The notes below the pieces were generated by a model. That model was not told the DNA's origin and did no database searches. It worked only from the letters and a program-made list of their open reading frames with translations. A stretch of DNA of 64,000 nt from Allopusillimonas soli (GTDB lineage: Bacteria; Pseudomonadota; Gammaproteobacteria; Burkholderiales; Burkholderiaceae_B): the NCBI RefSeq assembly GCF_004153445.1, contig NZ_SDQC01000001.1, positions 620,001-684,000 on the forward strand. The letters run 5' to 3'. Shown piece by piece: positions 32,416-41,694 of the stretch (its first letter is position 1; every line of letters begins with the position of its first letter). The translations under genes were made by a program, and so were the position numbers.

Positions 32416-34494
32416 ATGTCGATATTCCATATTGATGCACGCGCCGCGCTTGCGCTGGCCGCGGCCACCGCATTGTCCCCGTCGCGCGCGCAAACGCCAC
32501 CCCAGCCCGCCGTCCTGGCGCCCGTCGTGATCAAGTCCAATCACAACCCAAGCCTGACCGCGCCCACCGCGCATCAGGCCAAGACGCTGATAGAGCACAC
32601 GCCGGGCGGCGTCGAACTCGTTCCCGGCACCGCCTGGCGCGAGACCCAGGCAACCACCATCAAGGACATTCTGGGCTATACCCCCGGTGTGTTCGCCCAG
32701 CCCAAATGGGGCGAAGACACCCGGCTATCCATACGGGGATCGGGTCTATCACGTTATTATCATTTACGCGGCATCGCCCTGTACCAGGACGGTGTGCCCA
32801 TAAACAACGCCGACGGCAGCGCCGATTTCCAGTGGATCGACCCGACCGCCTACGCCTACACCGAAGTCTACAAGGGCGCCAACGCGCTACGCTACGGAGC
32901 GGGAACGTTGGGCGGCGCCATCAATTTCGTGACACCTTCCGGGCGCACGGCCAGCCCATTTCAGGGCCGCCTGGACGCCGGCAGCTTTGGCTGGCGGCGC
33001 GCCCAACTGAGCAGCGGCTTTGCCGACGAAAGCATCGATGGCTTCATCACGGGCTCATGGCAGCGCCAGGACGGATATCGAGATCACAGCGCCGGCGATT
33101 CCTTGCGGGTCAGCGGCAACCTGGGCTGGCGGCTGAACGGCAATGCGGAAACCCGTTTTTATGTAACAGGCGTACGCATACGCCAGGAAATCCCGGGGTC
33201 GGTCAGCCGCGAGCAGGCGTTGGACGACCCACGCCGCGCCGCGCCGCAGAATGAAGCGAACGACTGGCAGCGCAACATCGATGGCGCGCGGGTGGCCAAC
33301 CGCACGGTACTTGTGTCGGGTGATTCAACCTATGAGTTTGGCGCCTGGCTGTCTCAAAGCCATCTGCATCACCCCATCTACCAGTATCTGGACAATGTCT
33401 ACACCGACTACGGTGCGTACACCCGCCTGGTCAATGAAACGCCGCTAGCCGGCCATGACAACCGCCTGACGCTGGGGCTTACCTGGTCGGCAGGCAAGGT
33501 GGATGCGGAAAACTATGTCAACGCGGGCGGACACCACGGCGCCCGCCTGTCGCATACGAATGACAGGTCAGACAACTGGACACTGCATGGCGAAAATGCC
33601 TTCTCCATCACGCCGGACGTATCCCTAATCACGGGACTGCAATACCAGCATGCCCAGCGCAAACGCGCGGATCTATTCAATGGCGGGCAGCCCACGACGC
33701 GCTCAGGCGACAAAAGCTATGACTTCTTCAACCCCAAGCTGGGCGTGCTCTGGCAGGTGGACCCCGGTTGGCAGGTCTTCGGCAATATCTCGCGCAGCGC
33801 CGAACCGCCCACATTCGGGGATATGAACTTTTCCACTGCCAATGATCTGGATCGCCTGCAGCCACAGCGGGCGACCACACTGGAAATCGGCACGCGCGGC
33901 CAATCGGGCGATCTGGCCTGGGACCTGGCCTTGTATCACGCCCGCATCCGGCACGAGCTGCAGTGCATCAGTTCGATGTGGAATATCTGCGATCAGACCA
34001 CCAACCTCGACCGCACGATACACCAGGGCATTGAGCTTGGCCTGCAATGGACGGCGCTGCGCGGCCTACTGGTGACCTCGGGCCAGACGGACAGCCTGGA
34101 TCTGAATCTCTCGTATACATTCAACGATTTTCATTACGACGATGACAGCACCTGGGGGGATAACGAGATCCCTGGCGTCCCGCGCCACTTTCTGCGGGCC
34201 GAGCTGCTCTACCGGCATCCGGATGGCTTCTACTTCGGACCGAATGTGGAATGGGTGCCGCAGGCCTACTATGTGGACAACGCCAACAGCGTCAAGACAC
34301 AGTCCTACGCGCTGCTCGGGCTGCGTGCGGGCTGGGAGACGGGACCCTATTCCTTCTACCTCGATGCGCGCAACCTGACCGATCGCCGCTACATTGCCAG
34401 CGTCAGCATTACCGACCAGGCCAACGCTGGCTCCACATTGTTCGAACCGGGCACGGGAAGAGCGGTGTTCGCGGGTGTGCAACTGCGGTACTAG
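32416..34494 (+). CDS. TonB-dependent outer-membrane receptor (FecA-like, siderophore or iron complex)
   Basis: 692 residues from the ATG at 32416 with GAGG upstream. A signal peptide ends SPSRA near residue 25. APVVIKSNHNPS is a degenerate TonB box. The plug domain follows (TIKDILGYTPGVFAQPKWGEDTR, then LSIRGSGLSRYYHLRGIALY and VYKGANALRYGAGTLGGAINFVTP), then a 22-strand-type barrel ending VFAGVQLRY with a terminal aromatic residue. No N-terminal signalling domain is present, and no sigma factor pair is nearby. With the Fur box and the PepSY operon it is likely to import a ferric siderophore or citrate-like chelate. The ligand is not determined. Confidence 0.92.
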   Translation: MSIFHIDARAALALAAATALSPSRAQTPPQPAVLAPVVIKSNHNPSLTAPTAHQAKTLIEHTPGGVELVPGTAWRETQATTIKDILGYTPGVFAQPKWGEDTRLSIRGSGLSRYYHLRGIALYQDGVPINNADGSADFQWIDPTAYAYTEVYKGANALRYGAGTLGGAINFVTPSGRTASPFQGRLDAGSFGWRRAQLSSGFADESIDGFITGSWQRQDGYRDHSAGDSLRVSGNLGWRLNGNAETRFYVTGVRIRQEIPGSVSREQALDDPRRAAPQNEANDWQRNIDGARVANRTVLVSGDSTYEFGAWLSQSHLHHPIYQYLDNVYTDYGAYTRLVNETPLAGHDNRLTLGLTWSAGKVDAENYVNAGGHHGARLSHTNDRSDNWTLHGENAFSITPDVSLITGLQYQHAQRKRADLFNGGQPTTRSGDKSYDFFNPKLGVLWQVDPGWQVFGNISRSAEPPTFGDMNFSTANDLDRLQPQRATTLEIGTRGQSGDLAWDLALYHARIRHELQCISSMWNICDQTTNLDRTIHQGIELGLQWTALRGLLVTSGQTDSLDLNLSYTFNDFHYDDDSTWGDNEIPGVPRHFLRAELLYRHPDGFYFGPNVEWVPQAYYVDNANSVKTQSYALLGLRAGWETGPYSFYLDARNLTDRRYIASVSITDQANAGSTLFEPGTGRAVFAGVQLRY

Positions 34495-34500
34495 GCCGCT

Positions 34501-35838
34501 TTAACGGACCATGCCGCCTGCCTCCCGCAGTCGGCATCTCTCCAGCTCCGCGCCCAGCGCCTGGAATTTTGCATGCTCGCGCTCGGGCACCAGCGAGCCG
34601 CCCGTGGTCCAGATGATATGGCTTGCATTGGGCATGTCGGACACCAAACCCTGAGCCTCGAGATAGGCCCGGCCTGCTTCGCTGTGCGCCAGCCAGCGAG
34701 GCCCGCCGATGCCTGCGGCGGCAGATGGCTCCAGCGCGATGCTTTCAGTCCTGGCCATGCGGTGAAGCCAGCAATGCAAGTCTTCATCCGTTGCCGTGTA
34801 GATACCTGACAGTTGTTGCAGCATAACGGGACTGACAAGCGGCGAGGCCAGACCCACCGCCAACCCGTCAGCCTGGGTCTGGTTGTCAAGGCCGACGTCG
34901 TAGACGGACACCGCTTTCTCCATACCCGAGGCAAGCTGCACAAGCATGCAGGGAGAGGCTGCGGGTTCCGCAAAAAAACAGTGCACATGGGGGCCATACA
35001 GCACCTTCAGCCCAAAAGTGATGCCCCCTGGCGCACCGCCCACGCCACATGGCAGATAGACGAAGAGAGGATGCCGGGCATCCACTTGGCGTCCGGCGGC
35101 GCTCAACTGGCGCGCAAGCATTTGCGCTGCGGCGGCATAACCATAAAACAGGCGCTCTGAATGCTCATCGTCCACAAAATATCCGTATGGATCGGCAAGC
35201 GCCTGGGCGCGGCCCCCCTCCACCGCGGCGGCGTAGTCGCCGGCATGCTCCACAACCTCTACGCCACGGTCGCGAAGCCGCGTCTTCTTCCATGCCTTGG
35301 CATCGGTCGACATATGCACCACGGCCCGGAAACCCAGGGCAGCCGCCATGACGCCAATACTCAAGCCCAGGTTTCCCGTGCTGCCCACCGTTACTGTATA
35401 GCGTGAGAAGAGCGCGCGCGCAGCCGGCCGCGCCAAAGCCCTGCGGTCCTCGTCAGGCTGGAGGATGCCTTGTTCAAGCGCAAGCTTCTCGGCCAGCGCC
35501 AGCACTTCGTGAAACCCGCCTCTTGCTTTTATGGAGCCTGCAACAGGCAGCGCATGATCGCCCTTTACAAACCATTGTCCATCCCGCGCGGGGTCGCTGC
35601 CCTGCGCCCGCTGAAGATGCGTCACCTCAAGCAGCGGGGAATCCACCGGGCCGTCCAGGCCCGCCAGCTCGGCGAACAAATCGGACAAAAGCCCCGCGCA
35701 CCGCGTCAATCGCGCATAGGCATCGGCAATGCCGTCGGCGGAGACAGAAAGATCACCCGCCTCGCCGAACGCGGGATTCAGCCAAAGCTGCGGTGTCTTT
35801 GATCGCAGCGCTTTCAATGTGCTTTCCGAAATTGTCAT
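34501..35838 (-). CDS. dsdA: D-serine dehydratase
   Basis: 445 residues from the ATG at 35838, close to the 442 of E. coli DsdA; the frame to 35931 adds an unconserved leader. PLP-binding motifs match: HALPVAGSIKARGGFHE with Lys104, VTVGSTGNLGLSIG for the phosphate and cofactor, and PCGVGGAPGGITFGLK near 275. It converts D-serine to pyruvate and ammonia and detoxifies or catabolises D-serine. It is convergent with the TonB receptor gene, six bases apart, and has no DsdC or DsdX neighbour. Its regulation is not visible. Confidence 0.93.
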   Translation of the reverse strand: MTISESTLKALRSKTPQLWLNPAFGEAGDLSVSADGIADAYARLTRCAGLLSDLFAELAGLDGPVDSPLLEVTHLQRAQGSDPARDGQWFVKGDHALPVAGSIKARGGFHEVLALAEKLALEQGILQPDEDRRALARPAARALFSRYTVTVGSTGNLGLSIGVMAAALGFRAVVHMSTDAKAWKKTRLRDRGVEVVEHAGDYAAAVEGGRAQALADPYGYFVDDEHSERLFYGYAAAAQMLARQLSAAGRQVDARHPLFVYLPCGVGGAPGGITFGLKVLYGPHVHCFFAEPAASPCMLVQLASGMEKAVSVYDVGLDNQTQADGLAVGLASPLVSPVMLQQLSGIYTATDEDLHCWLHRMARTESIALEPSAAAGIGGPRWLAHSEAGRAYLEAQGLVSDMPNASHIIWTTGGSLVPEREHAKFQALGAELERCRLREAGGMVR

Positions 35839-36006
35839 GCATGTGCCCAGGATAGCGCCGGCTTGCGGTGCCGTGTCTTTGCGCCGATCAACAGTCCAAT
35901 AAGGCCGCAACCTCTGAATAGTCGAGATCATAGCAAGACAGCCGCAACGGTAGGCAGGGCGCGGCGGCGGGCACCGCCGCGCCTGAAGGCACAGCGAGAC
36001 AGGAGG

Positions 36007-36954
36007 CTACCGGCGGTCCAGGCCCAGTATCTTCACCATTTCGCCCATCTGCTTGTATTCGTCCTGGATATGCTGCTTGAACACATCTCCCGTCTCGATG
36101 GCCTTGGCAACCCCGGCAGTCTTGAAAAACGCCACCATTTCAGGTGAGTCGGCCGCTTTTTCAAAAGCCTGCTGGATCTTCAGTACCTTGTCCTTGGGCG
36201 TGCCCTTGGGAACGATGATGCCGTGCCAAAGCATGGTCTGTTTCTCCGGTATGCCCAGCGCTTTCAGCCCCATGGCGTCAGGCAGCGCCGGCACCGGATC
36301 CGCGGAAGTCGCCAGCAGGCACTTTGCCTCTCCGGATTTTTCCATGGAGACGGCCGGCGGCACGGAACCAGAGTAGATGTCCACCACACGGCTGAGCAAG
36401 GCGGGCATGGTTTCTCCAGCGCCCTTGTAGGGAATGTCCCGCGCCGTCACGCCCAGCGCCTTGAAGACACGCTCGATCGACAACTGTCCCGGTCCCGCCA
36501 CCCCATCGGTGCCATAGGTGTACTTTCCAGGATGCTTTTTGAGTTCCGCAATGAACTGCTTGCCATTGTCGGCGGGAAAATCCTTGCGCACGCACAGCAC
36601 ATAGGGCGCGCTGTCGATCTGAATGACTGGAATATAGTCGTCCATTCCGTAAGTCACGTTCATGCTATGCGGCGCCACGGTTATGGGCCCCATCCAGACG
36701 CCAGCCATGGTGAGTCCGTCCGGCTTGGCGCGCGTCAGTTCGCTGACACCTATGGTTCCGCCCGCACCGCTGGCATTCTGAATGACGATGGTGGCATCGA
36801 GATAGGGTTCCGCATACTTTGCTATGGCACGAAACAGCGTATCGGTACCACCGCCGGGTGAAGTGGGCACGATGAGCTTGATCACATCTTTTGCCATCGA
36901 GAAAGGCGCCACGGCCATAAGCAACGCCGCACATATAAAGTTCAGTTTTCGCAT
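36007..36954 (-). CDS. Bug-family (TctC) periplasmic substrate-binding protein
   Basis: 315 residues. The signal peptide ends FSMA near residue 21; a Shine-Dalgarno CAGGAGA precedes the ATG. The Bug fold is clear: IKLIVPTSPGGGTDTLFR near the start, VIQNASGAGGTIGVSELTRAKPDG, a central GVAGPGQLSIERVFKALG and VPALPDAMGLKALGI. Such proteins deliver dicarboxylates, nicotinate or aromatics to tripartite or orphan transporters. It is the last gene of a lyase-amidohydrolase-Bug operon. No TctA or TctB gene is nearby, so it is an orphan binding protein as is common in this family. Confidence 0.92.
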   Translation of the reverse strand: MRKLNFICAALLMAVAPFSMAKDVIKLIVPTSPGGGTDTLFRAIAKYAEPYLDATIVIQNASGAGGTIGVSELTRAKPDGLTMAGVWMGPITVAPHSMNVTYGMDDYIPVIQIDSAPYVLCVRKDFPADNGKQFIAELKKHPGKYTYGTDGVAGPGQLSIERVFKALGVTARDIPYKGAGETMPALLSRVVDIYSGSVPPAVSMEKSGEAKCLLATSADPVPALPDAMGLKALGIPEKQTMLWHGIIVPKGTPKDKVLKIQQAFEKAADSPEMVAFFKTAGVAKAIETGDVFKQHIQDEYKQMGEMVKILGLDRR

Positions 36955-37047
36955 GATGTCTCCTGACTATGTCGGTGGAAAATACGTCGGTACATCAATC
37001 TGCTTACAGGGCGCCTGCCCAGACAACGCCGCGCCTCTAATTATTTT

Positions 37048-37872
37048 TTATCGAAAGCCGAACAGCGCCTGAGGCGTGTCCACGGCCACTGCTTGCCGCA
37101 CAGCGGCATCCGGTATCCAGGCATGAAGCCAGTCTATGCATTGCTGGTAGGTAAATGCATCTTCGAACCCCACCCACGGCCAGTCTGTCGCCCAAATCGC
37201 GCGTTCGCGTCCCAGCCCCTCCAGCAATGGGCCAACATAGTCTCGCGGATCCGCCTCGCCCAGGCGATAAGGCGCAGACAGCTTTACCCATGTAGTGCCG
37301 GCCTGTATTGCCTCGCACAGCATGACAAACCCCCGGCCATGAACACCCTGGGCCGGATCGGGGCTGCCGAAGTGGTCTACGACGATGCGGGCGCCGCTTG
37401 CCTGTAATACAGGCAGCACGTCCGGCAGCAGGCTGCCTTCAAGATAAAGCTCGACGTGCATTTCCAGTTCGCGTAGCTTGCCCAGCAAGGACTGATAGGC
37501 GGCGCTGCGAATATCCGGCACCGCTGCGCGCTTCACCCAATTCAGACGGACGCCGCACACGCCCTGCGCCTTCAGCTGCGCCAATTGCATCTGGGATATG
37601 GCCGGGTCGACAATGGCTGTGCCCCGCAGCCGCCCGCCAGCGCGCGCCAGCGCATCCAACAGAACCGAGTTGTCGGTGCCGTAGAAGCTGGGTGCAGTCA
37701 ACAGCCCATAACGCACCCCATGCGCATCCAGAACGCCAAGATACTCCTCCACACTAACATCGCGGGCAGGCGCGGAATGCCTCAGGGTCGAGAGCGGGCC
37801 ATCTTTTCTCATCACATGGGCATGTGCATCGACCGCTCCGGGCGGCAGCCGGCTGGGTATGGAATCAGCCAT
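37048..37872 (-). CDS. Amidohydrolase-family (PF04909-type) hydrolase
   Basis: 274 residues from the ATG at 37872, one base after the upstream gene's stop; a longer frame to 37914 is less likely. The metal motif DAHAHV (15-20) lies near the N-terminus, followed by LLTAPSFYGTDN, RGTAIVDP, VVDHFGSPDP and the terminal active-site strand WATDWPWVG. This is the TIM-barrel amidohydrolase-2 group, which includes decarboxylases and lactonases such as 4-sulfomuconolactone or 2-pyrone-4,6-dicarboxylate hydrolases. The last resembles it in motif order. The pathway is inferred from the ICL/PEP-mutase lyase upstream and the Bug protein downstream. Confidence 0.85.
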   Translation of the reverse strand: MADSIPSRLPPGAVDAHAHVMRKDGPLSTLRHSAPARDVSVEEYLGVLDAHGVRYGLLTAPSFYGTDNSVLLDALARAGGRLRGTAIVDPAISQMQLAQLKAQGVCGVRLNWVKRAAVPDIRSAAYQSLLGKLRELEMHVELYLEGSLLPDVLPVLQASGARIVVDHFGSPDPAQGVHGRGFVMLCEAIQAGTTWVKLSAPYRLGEADPRDYVGPLLEGLGRERAIWATDWPWVGFEDAFTYQQCIDWLHAWIPDAAVRQAVAVDTPQALFGFR

Positions 37873-37873
37873 G

Positions 37874-38821
37874 TCAGCCTGCCGTGCCGGCGACGGGCGC
37901 GGCCTCCTCGCCATGATATTTAGCCAGCTTCTGTGCTGGCGTCAGAAACCGCTCCTCCAAATCCCGCACACCTTGCATGCCCATGATCTCATTGAGCGCC
38001 TCAAAGCTGACCGCGGCATCCGGACGATCCACCACCTGGCCTGATTCCAGGGACTGGCTCAGCAAATCCAGGCCGTTTCTCATGCCCATGAGTGCGCAGG
38101 AAGTCAGCATGCGAGGAAAAATGACCACGGATACACCCAGGTCCTGCAGTTCGGCCGCCGACAGCAGAGGGGTCGTGGAACGGCGGCGTATGCCAAAGCC
38201 CATATTGATGCATAGGGGCTTGGAGATGTTGGCAACCACCGTCGATATTTGCTCGCGCGTCAGCAGTGCATCCGCAAACAGAAGATCCGCACCCGCCTCG
38301 CCGTATGCGTTCAGGCGCCGGATCACCTCATCCACGCCATCCGTGGCCAGCGTATCGGTGCGGGACTTGATGATGAAGTCGCCATCCTTGCGCGCTTCGC
38401 AGGCGGCATGAATCTTTTCCACCATTTCGTCCTGTGGGATAACCTCCTTGCCCCGCATGTGGCCGCAACGCTTTGGCCAAACCTGGTCCTCCAGCATGAG
38501 GCCGGCCACACCCGCGCGCTCGAATGCACGCACGGTGTGAAAGGCATTGATTGCATTGCCATAGCCTGTATCGCCATCCGCCAGAAGCACCAGATCCGAA
38601 CAGCTCGCAATATTGCGGGCCGCAGCCACGTTCTCTTCCAATCCCATGATGCCGACGTCCGGCTGCCCAATGCGCGATTCGCTTACACCGCTGCCTGTAA
38701 TGAACGCCGACGGGAAGCCGCAATACTCGACCAGACGCGCGCTGAAGCCATCGAACACGCCCGGCAGGACGAGAATGCGCTTGTCATTTATCCATTTCCG
38801 CAGTTGTCGTGCCTTGGTCAT
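37874..38821 (-). CDS. Isocitrate lyase/PEP mutase-family C-C lyase
   Basis: 315 residues from the second ATG (38821), because GAGG then lies seven bases away; the first ATG two codons upstream has no room for it. Catalytic elements are ADGDTGYGN near 82, EDQVWPKRCGH with the catalytic cysteine near 119, and FIIKSRTDTLA near 150. This is the PEP-mutase/ICL superfamily, including 2-methylisocitrate and 2,3-dimethylmalate lyases and oxaloacetate decarboxylases. The short length argues against isocitrate lyase itself. It starts the operon with the amidohydrolase and Bug genes, and a divergent LysR gene is 107 bases away. Confidence 0.9.
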   Translation of the reverse strand: MTKARQLRKWINDKRILVLPGVFDGFSARLVEYCGFPSAFITGSGVSESRIGQPDVGIMGLEENVAAARNIASCSDLVLLADGDTGYGNAINAFHTVRAFERAGVAGLMLEDQVWPKRCGHMRGKEVIPQDEMVEKIHAACEARKDGDFIIKSRTDTLATDGVDEVIRRLNAYGEAGADLLFADALLTREQISTVVANISKPLCINMGFGIRRRSTTPLLSAAELQDLGVSVVIFPRMLTSCALMGMRNGLDLLSQSLESGQVVDRPDAAVSFEALNEIMGMQGVRDLEERFLTPAQKLAKYHGEEAAPVAGTAG

Positions 38822-38904
38822 TTGCATGCCTCGTCGGATCAGGTGAATGGTGATTGCAAGATCATGCTATCAATAAATAAAATACTGATCTAATTATATT
38901 TTTC

Positions 38905-38921
38905 ACCTATTTTTGATAGGT
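38905..38921. promoter_or_regulatory. Inverted repeat upstream of the LysR gene, possible LysR box
   Basis: ACCTAT-TTTTG-ATAGGT is a 17-bp dyad followed by seven T residues and then the LysR start codon at 38929. Its position suits autoregulation of LysR and control of the divergent lyase operon. The T-run also makes it resemble a weak terminator. Confidence 0.5.
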
Positions 38922-38928
38922 TTTTTTA

Positions 38929-39843
38929 ATGAAAAAATACTCACTCGCCCAGATGGAGGCGCTGCTTGCCATTTCACGGCTCGGGTCGTTTCATGCGGCG
39001 GCAAAGCAGATCAATGTGACCCAACCGACCATTTCATTGCGCATACGGGAACTGGAGGAGGCATTGGGTTCAAGGTTTTTTGAGCGCAGCGGGCGAAACG
39101 CAAAGCTCAGTGCGGACGGCGTGGTGGCTGCCCAGTACGCGGAGCAGGCGTTCGATCTTTTTGAAGAAATGGAGATCCGCCTGCGCACCGGCGATCCTCT
39201 GCAAGGAACACTACGTGTCGGCTCATCCGAAACCGTGGCCATTTCCTGTCTTCCGCAAATCATCTCGCGGCTGGGAGATCGCTTTCCGAATTTGCATGTG
39301 GAGCTGACCGTGGGAAACAGCTATCTGCTGGCGGATGCCCTGGCAGCGAATCGCCTGGATGTGGCATTCCTGAGCGAGGCAGGCGCGCCGCCCCGCATAG
39401 CGCATGAGCCGCTGGCTCTTGCGCCGGTGGCATGGGTGGGCAGCAGTCATGCGCTATTGGACACAGCGACATTGCGCCCCGCGGATCTGGCGCGGACGCG
39501 CGTACTCTGCGTGCCGCCCCCATCGCCGCTTTACGAGATTGTCGCCAAGTGGTGCGCGGAGGAAAAATCGAACCGCCCCACTCTGAACACCTGCAACAGC
39601 GTGGCCATGATCGTGCGCCTCGTTATAGAGGGGATGGCCATGAGCGTGCTGCCCACCTGCATCCTGCGCGATGAAATGCATCGAGGCACCGTGGTCAGAT
39701 ACCGCCAGCAGAAAGACTTCGAACCGCTGCAGATATGCGTCGCCTATGCCGCCCACACAAGCCCGGACGGCCTGGAGGCGCTTGTAAACATTGCCCGGCG
39801 CGTCATGCAGGAATCAAACTATTTCGCGCCAGTGGGCAGCTGA
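38929..39843 (+). CDS. LysR-family regulator of the lyase-amidohydrolase operon
   Basis: 304 residues with the LysR helix-turn-helix at about 5-62 (MEALLAISRLGSFHAAAK, then NVTQPTISLRIRELEEALG) and a long effector domain containing GTLRVGSSETVAISCLP. It is divergent from the ICL/PEP-mutase-family gene and is likely to control that operon. The start is an ATG directly after a T-run without a Shine-Dalgarno sequence, so translation may be weak or the transcript leaderless. The inducer is unknown. Confidence 0.92.
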   Translation: MKKYSLAQMEALLAISRLGSFHAAAKQINVTQPTISLRIRELEEALGSRFFERSGRNAKLSADGVVAAQYAEQAFDLFEEMEIRLRTGDPLQGTLRVGSSETVAISCLPQIISRLGDRFPNLHVELTVGNSYLLADALAANRLDVAFLSEAGAPPRIAHEPLALAPVAWVGSSHALLDTATLRPADLARTRVLCVPPPSPLYEIVAKWCAEEKSNRPTLNTCNSVAMIVRLVIEGMAMSVLPTCILRDEMHRGTVVRYRQQKDFEPLQICVAYAAHTSPDGLEALVNIARRVMQESNYFAPVGS

Positions 39844-39881
39844 ACAGGCAGAAGCCCGCTCCAGCGCAAGCCAGGTTTCTT

Positions 39882-40769
39882 CTAAGCGCCTTGCATTTCC
39901 CGCGCCACCCGCAATAGCTTGCGCAATACAGGATTTGAATTGTCGTGCAGCCAGGCCAGGCCGTGCTGTATCCGCCGGGCGGATCGAGGCAATGACCTGA
40001 ATACAACCCCTTCCACAGCCAATGCCTTGATCTCTTGAGGCATGATCCCGATCCCGACGCCCGCGGCGATTAGGCACAACAGCGTCTGCGATGCCTCCGA
40101 TTCACGTACGACATGCGGCACGAAGCCTGCATCCATACAGATCTGATCCATAGCCTGCCTCAAATGAAAAAGCTTTCCCGAGGGGTAGGCGACAAAGGGC
40201 TCGTTTCGAAGCGCCGCCAGCGGAAGCTGCCGCGCATGCGCGTGGCGATGAGATTCCGGAAATGCAACGGCAAACTTGCTTTCCGTGAACACCTGAGAAA
40301 GAATGCCTGGGCCTGAAATGGGGAGAAAACACAGTACGGCATCGAGCCTGCGCTCAAGCAATTCGAGACGCAAGGTACCGCTTGGATATGGCCCCCGAAT
40401 ATCCAGGCTCACGTCGGGAAAAGCCCGCCGAAACCGATTCAGCAGGCCGGGAAGATGCTCCTGGCTTGCCCGGCCGGTATATCCAAGCCGCAATCTGCCG
40501 GTTTCCCCTCTTTCCGCCCTCAAGGCGGCTTCAGCCGCGCGGTCAAGGGATTCCAGCATGGGACGGATATGTTCCAGATATACACGGCCCGCTTCGGTCA
40601 GCGACACGCTGCGCGTATTACGGCTGAACAGCTTGAGATTGAGTTCCGCCTCCAATTCCCGAATGCGGCGGCTAAGCGGTGGCTGTGCTATGTGCAGCCT
40701 CAGGGCCGCCCTGGAAAAACTGCTCTCTTCAGCCACGGCGACAAAGCTTCTGAGGTGTCGCATCTCCAT
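39882..40769 (-). CDS. LysR-family regulator of the dehydrogenase-hydrolase operon
   Basis: 295 residues starting MEMRHLRSFVAVAEESSF, with helix-turn-helix SRAALRLHIAQPPLSRRI then ELEAELNLKLFSR. The effector half contains GRLRLGYTGRASQEHLPG and LLERRLDAVLCFLPI. It belongs to the SQPPLSRRI-type branch that includes many aromatic and ketoacid regulators. It is divergent from the SDR-FAH-Bug operon, and a perfect LysR-type dyad lies in the 136-base gap at 40810-40824. This is the third LysR gene in the window and differs clearly from its neighbour at 38929. Confidence 0.92.
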   Translation of the reverse strand: MEMRHLRSFVAVAEESSFSRAALRLHIAQPPLSRRIRELEAELNLKLFSRNTRSVSLTEAGRVYLEHIRPMLESLDRAAEAALRAERGETGRLRLGYTGRASQEHLPGLLNRFRRAFPDVSLDIRGPYPSGTLRLELLERRLDAVLCFLPISGPGILSQVFTESKFAVAFPESHRHAHARQLPLAALRNEPFVAYPSGKLFHLRQAMDQICMDAGFVPHVVRESEASQTLLCLIAAGVGIGIMPQEIKALAVEGVVFRSLPRSARRIQHGLAWLHDNSNPVLRKLLRVAREMQGA

Positions 40770-40809
40770 ATCCCGCCCGTCCTTGTCCAGATATCCTCCT
40801 TGATTATAA

Positions 40810-40824
40810 ATACCATGCAGGTAT
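40810..40824. promoter_or_regulatory. LysR-type operator ahead of the SDR-FAH-Bug operon
   Basis: ATACC-ATGCA-GGTAT is a perfect 15-bp dyad of the T-N11-A class bound by LysR proteins. It lies 81 bases upstream of the SDR start and 41 bases from the divergent LysR start. Confidence 0.7.
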
Positions 40825-40905
40825 AAATCATGCCTAAATTATGTATTGGACGTATCAACGGTCAGGACTTACGCTGACGCTGTTTACGAATGTGGAGGCA
40901 AGAGA

Positions 40906-41694
40906 ATGGCGGAGCTGAAAGGCCGCGTGGCATTGATAACCGGTTCGACGAGCGGTATCGGGCTCGCCGTGGCACACAGAATGGCCAAAGCCGGTGCCCA
41001 AGTGGTACTGAACGGCCTGGTAAACGACATTGAAGCCGCCGCCCTGTGCGACGGCTTTGAACAGCAATACGGTTTGCGCCCCTTGTTTGTATCCTGCGAT
41101 TTGCGCGACCACATGCAGATTGAGTGCATGATGACGGATATAGGCCGGCAATATGGCGCCTTGGATATTCTCGTGAACAACGCCGGCATTCAGCATGTCA
41201 GCCCCATTGCCGACTTTTCGCCGAACGCATGGCACGACATGCTGGCGGTCAATTTGTCGGCCAGCTTTCACACCATACGCATGGCGGTGCCTGCAATGCG
41301 CAAACGCAATTGGGGCCGTATTGTCAACATGGCGTCGATAAGCGGCCTGCGCGGGCGCTCCGGCAAGGCGGGCTACAACGCCACAAAGCACGGCCTTATC
41401 GGCCTTACAAAATCCGTGGCAATAGAGCTTGCGCCGACAATGATCACTTGCAATGCGATATGTCCTGGCTGGGTGCACACGCCACTGGTTCAGAAACAAA
41501 TCGATGCACTGGCGGAACGCGAGGCATTGGATAACGACACAGCCACACGCAGGCTGATCGGATTGCGCCAACCTTCTGGACGCTTTGTCACTGCGGAACA
41601 GATTGCCGATCTTGCTCTGTTTTTCTGCACCCCCGCCGCGTCGGAAGTCAGAGGCGTTGCATGGGCCATGGACGGAGGCACCACAGCGCAATGA
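40906..41694 (+). CDS. Short-chain dehydrogenase, 3-hydroxybutyrate dehydrogenase-like
   Basis: 262 residues, the size of 3-hydroxybutyrate dehydrogenases, from the ATG at 40906 behind GGAGG. NAD-binding TGSTSGIG (12-19), NNAG (91-94), catalytic Ser144 in NMASISG, and Tyr157 and Lys161 in GYNATKHG are all present. The C-terminal EVRGVAWAMDGGTTAQ is close to the 3-HBDH end. It should oxidise a 3-hydroxyacid or similar secondary alcohol with NAD. Its stop overlaps the start of the fumarylacetoacetase-like gene (ATGA), so the two are translationally coupled and the substrate is probably linked to a diketo acid. Confidence 0.88.
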   Translation: MAELKGRVALITGSTSGIGLAVAHRMAKAGAQVVLNGLVNDIEAAALCDGFEQQYGLRPLFVSCDLRDHMQIECMMTDIGRQYGALDILVNNAGIQHVSPIADFSPNAWHDMLAVNLSASFHTIRMAVPAMRKRNWGRIVNMASISGLRGRSGKAGYNATKHGLIGLTKSVAIELAPTMITCNAICPGWVHTPLVQKQIDALAEREALDNDTATRRLIGLRQPSGRFVTAEQIADLALFFCTPAASEVRGVAWAMDGGTTAQ

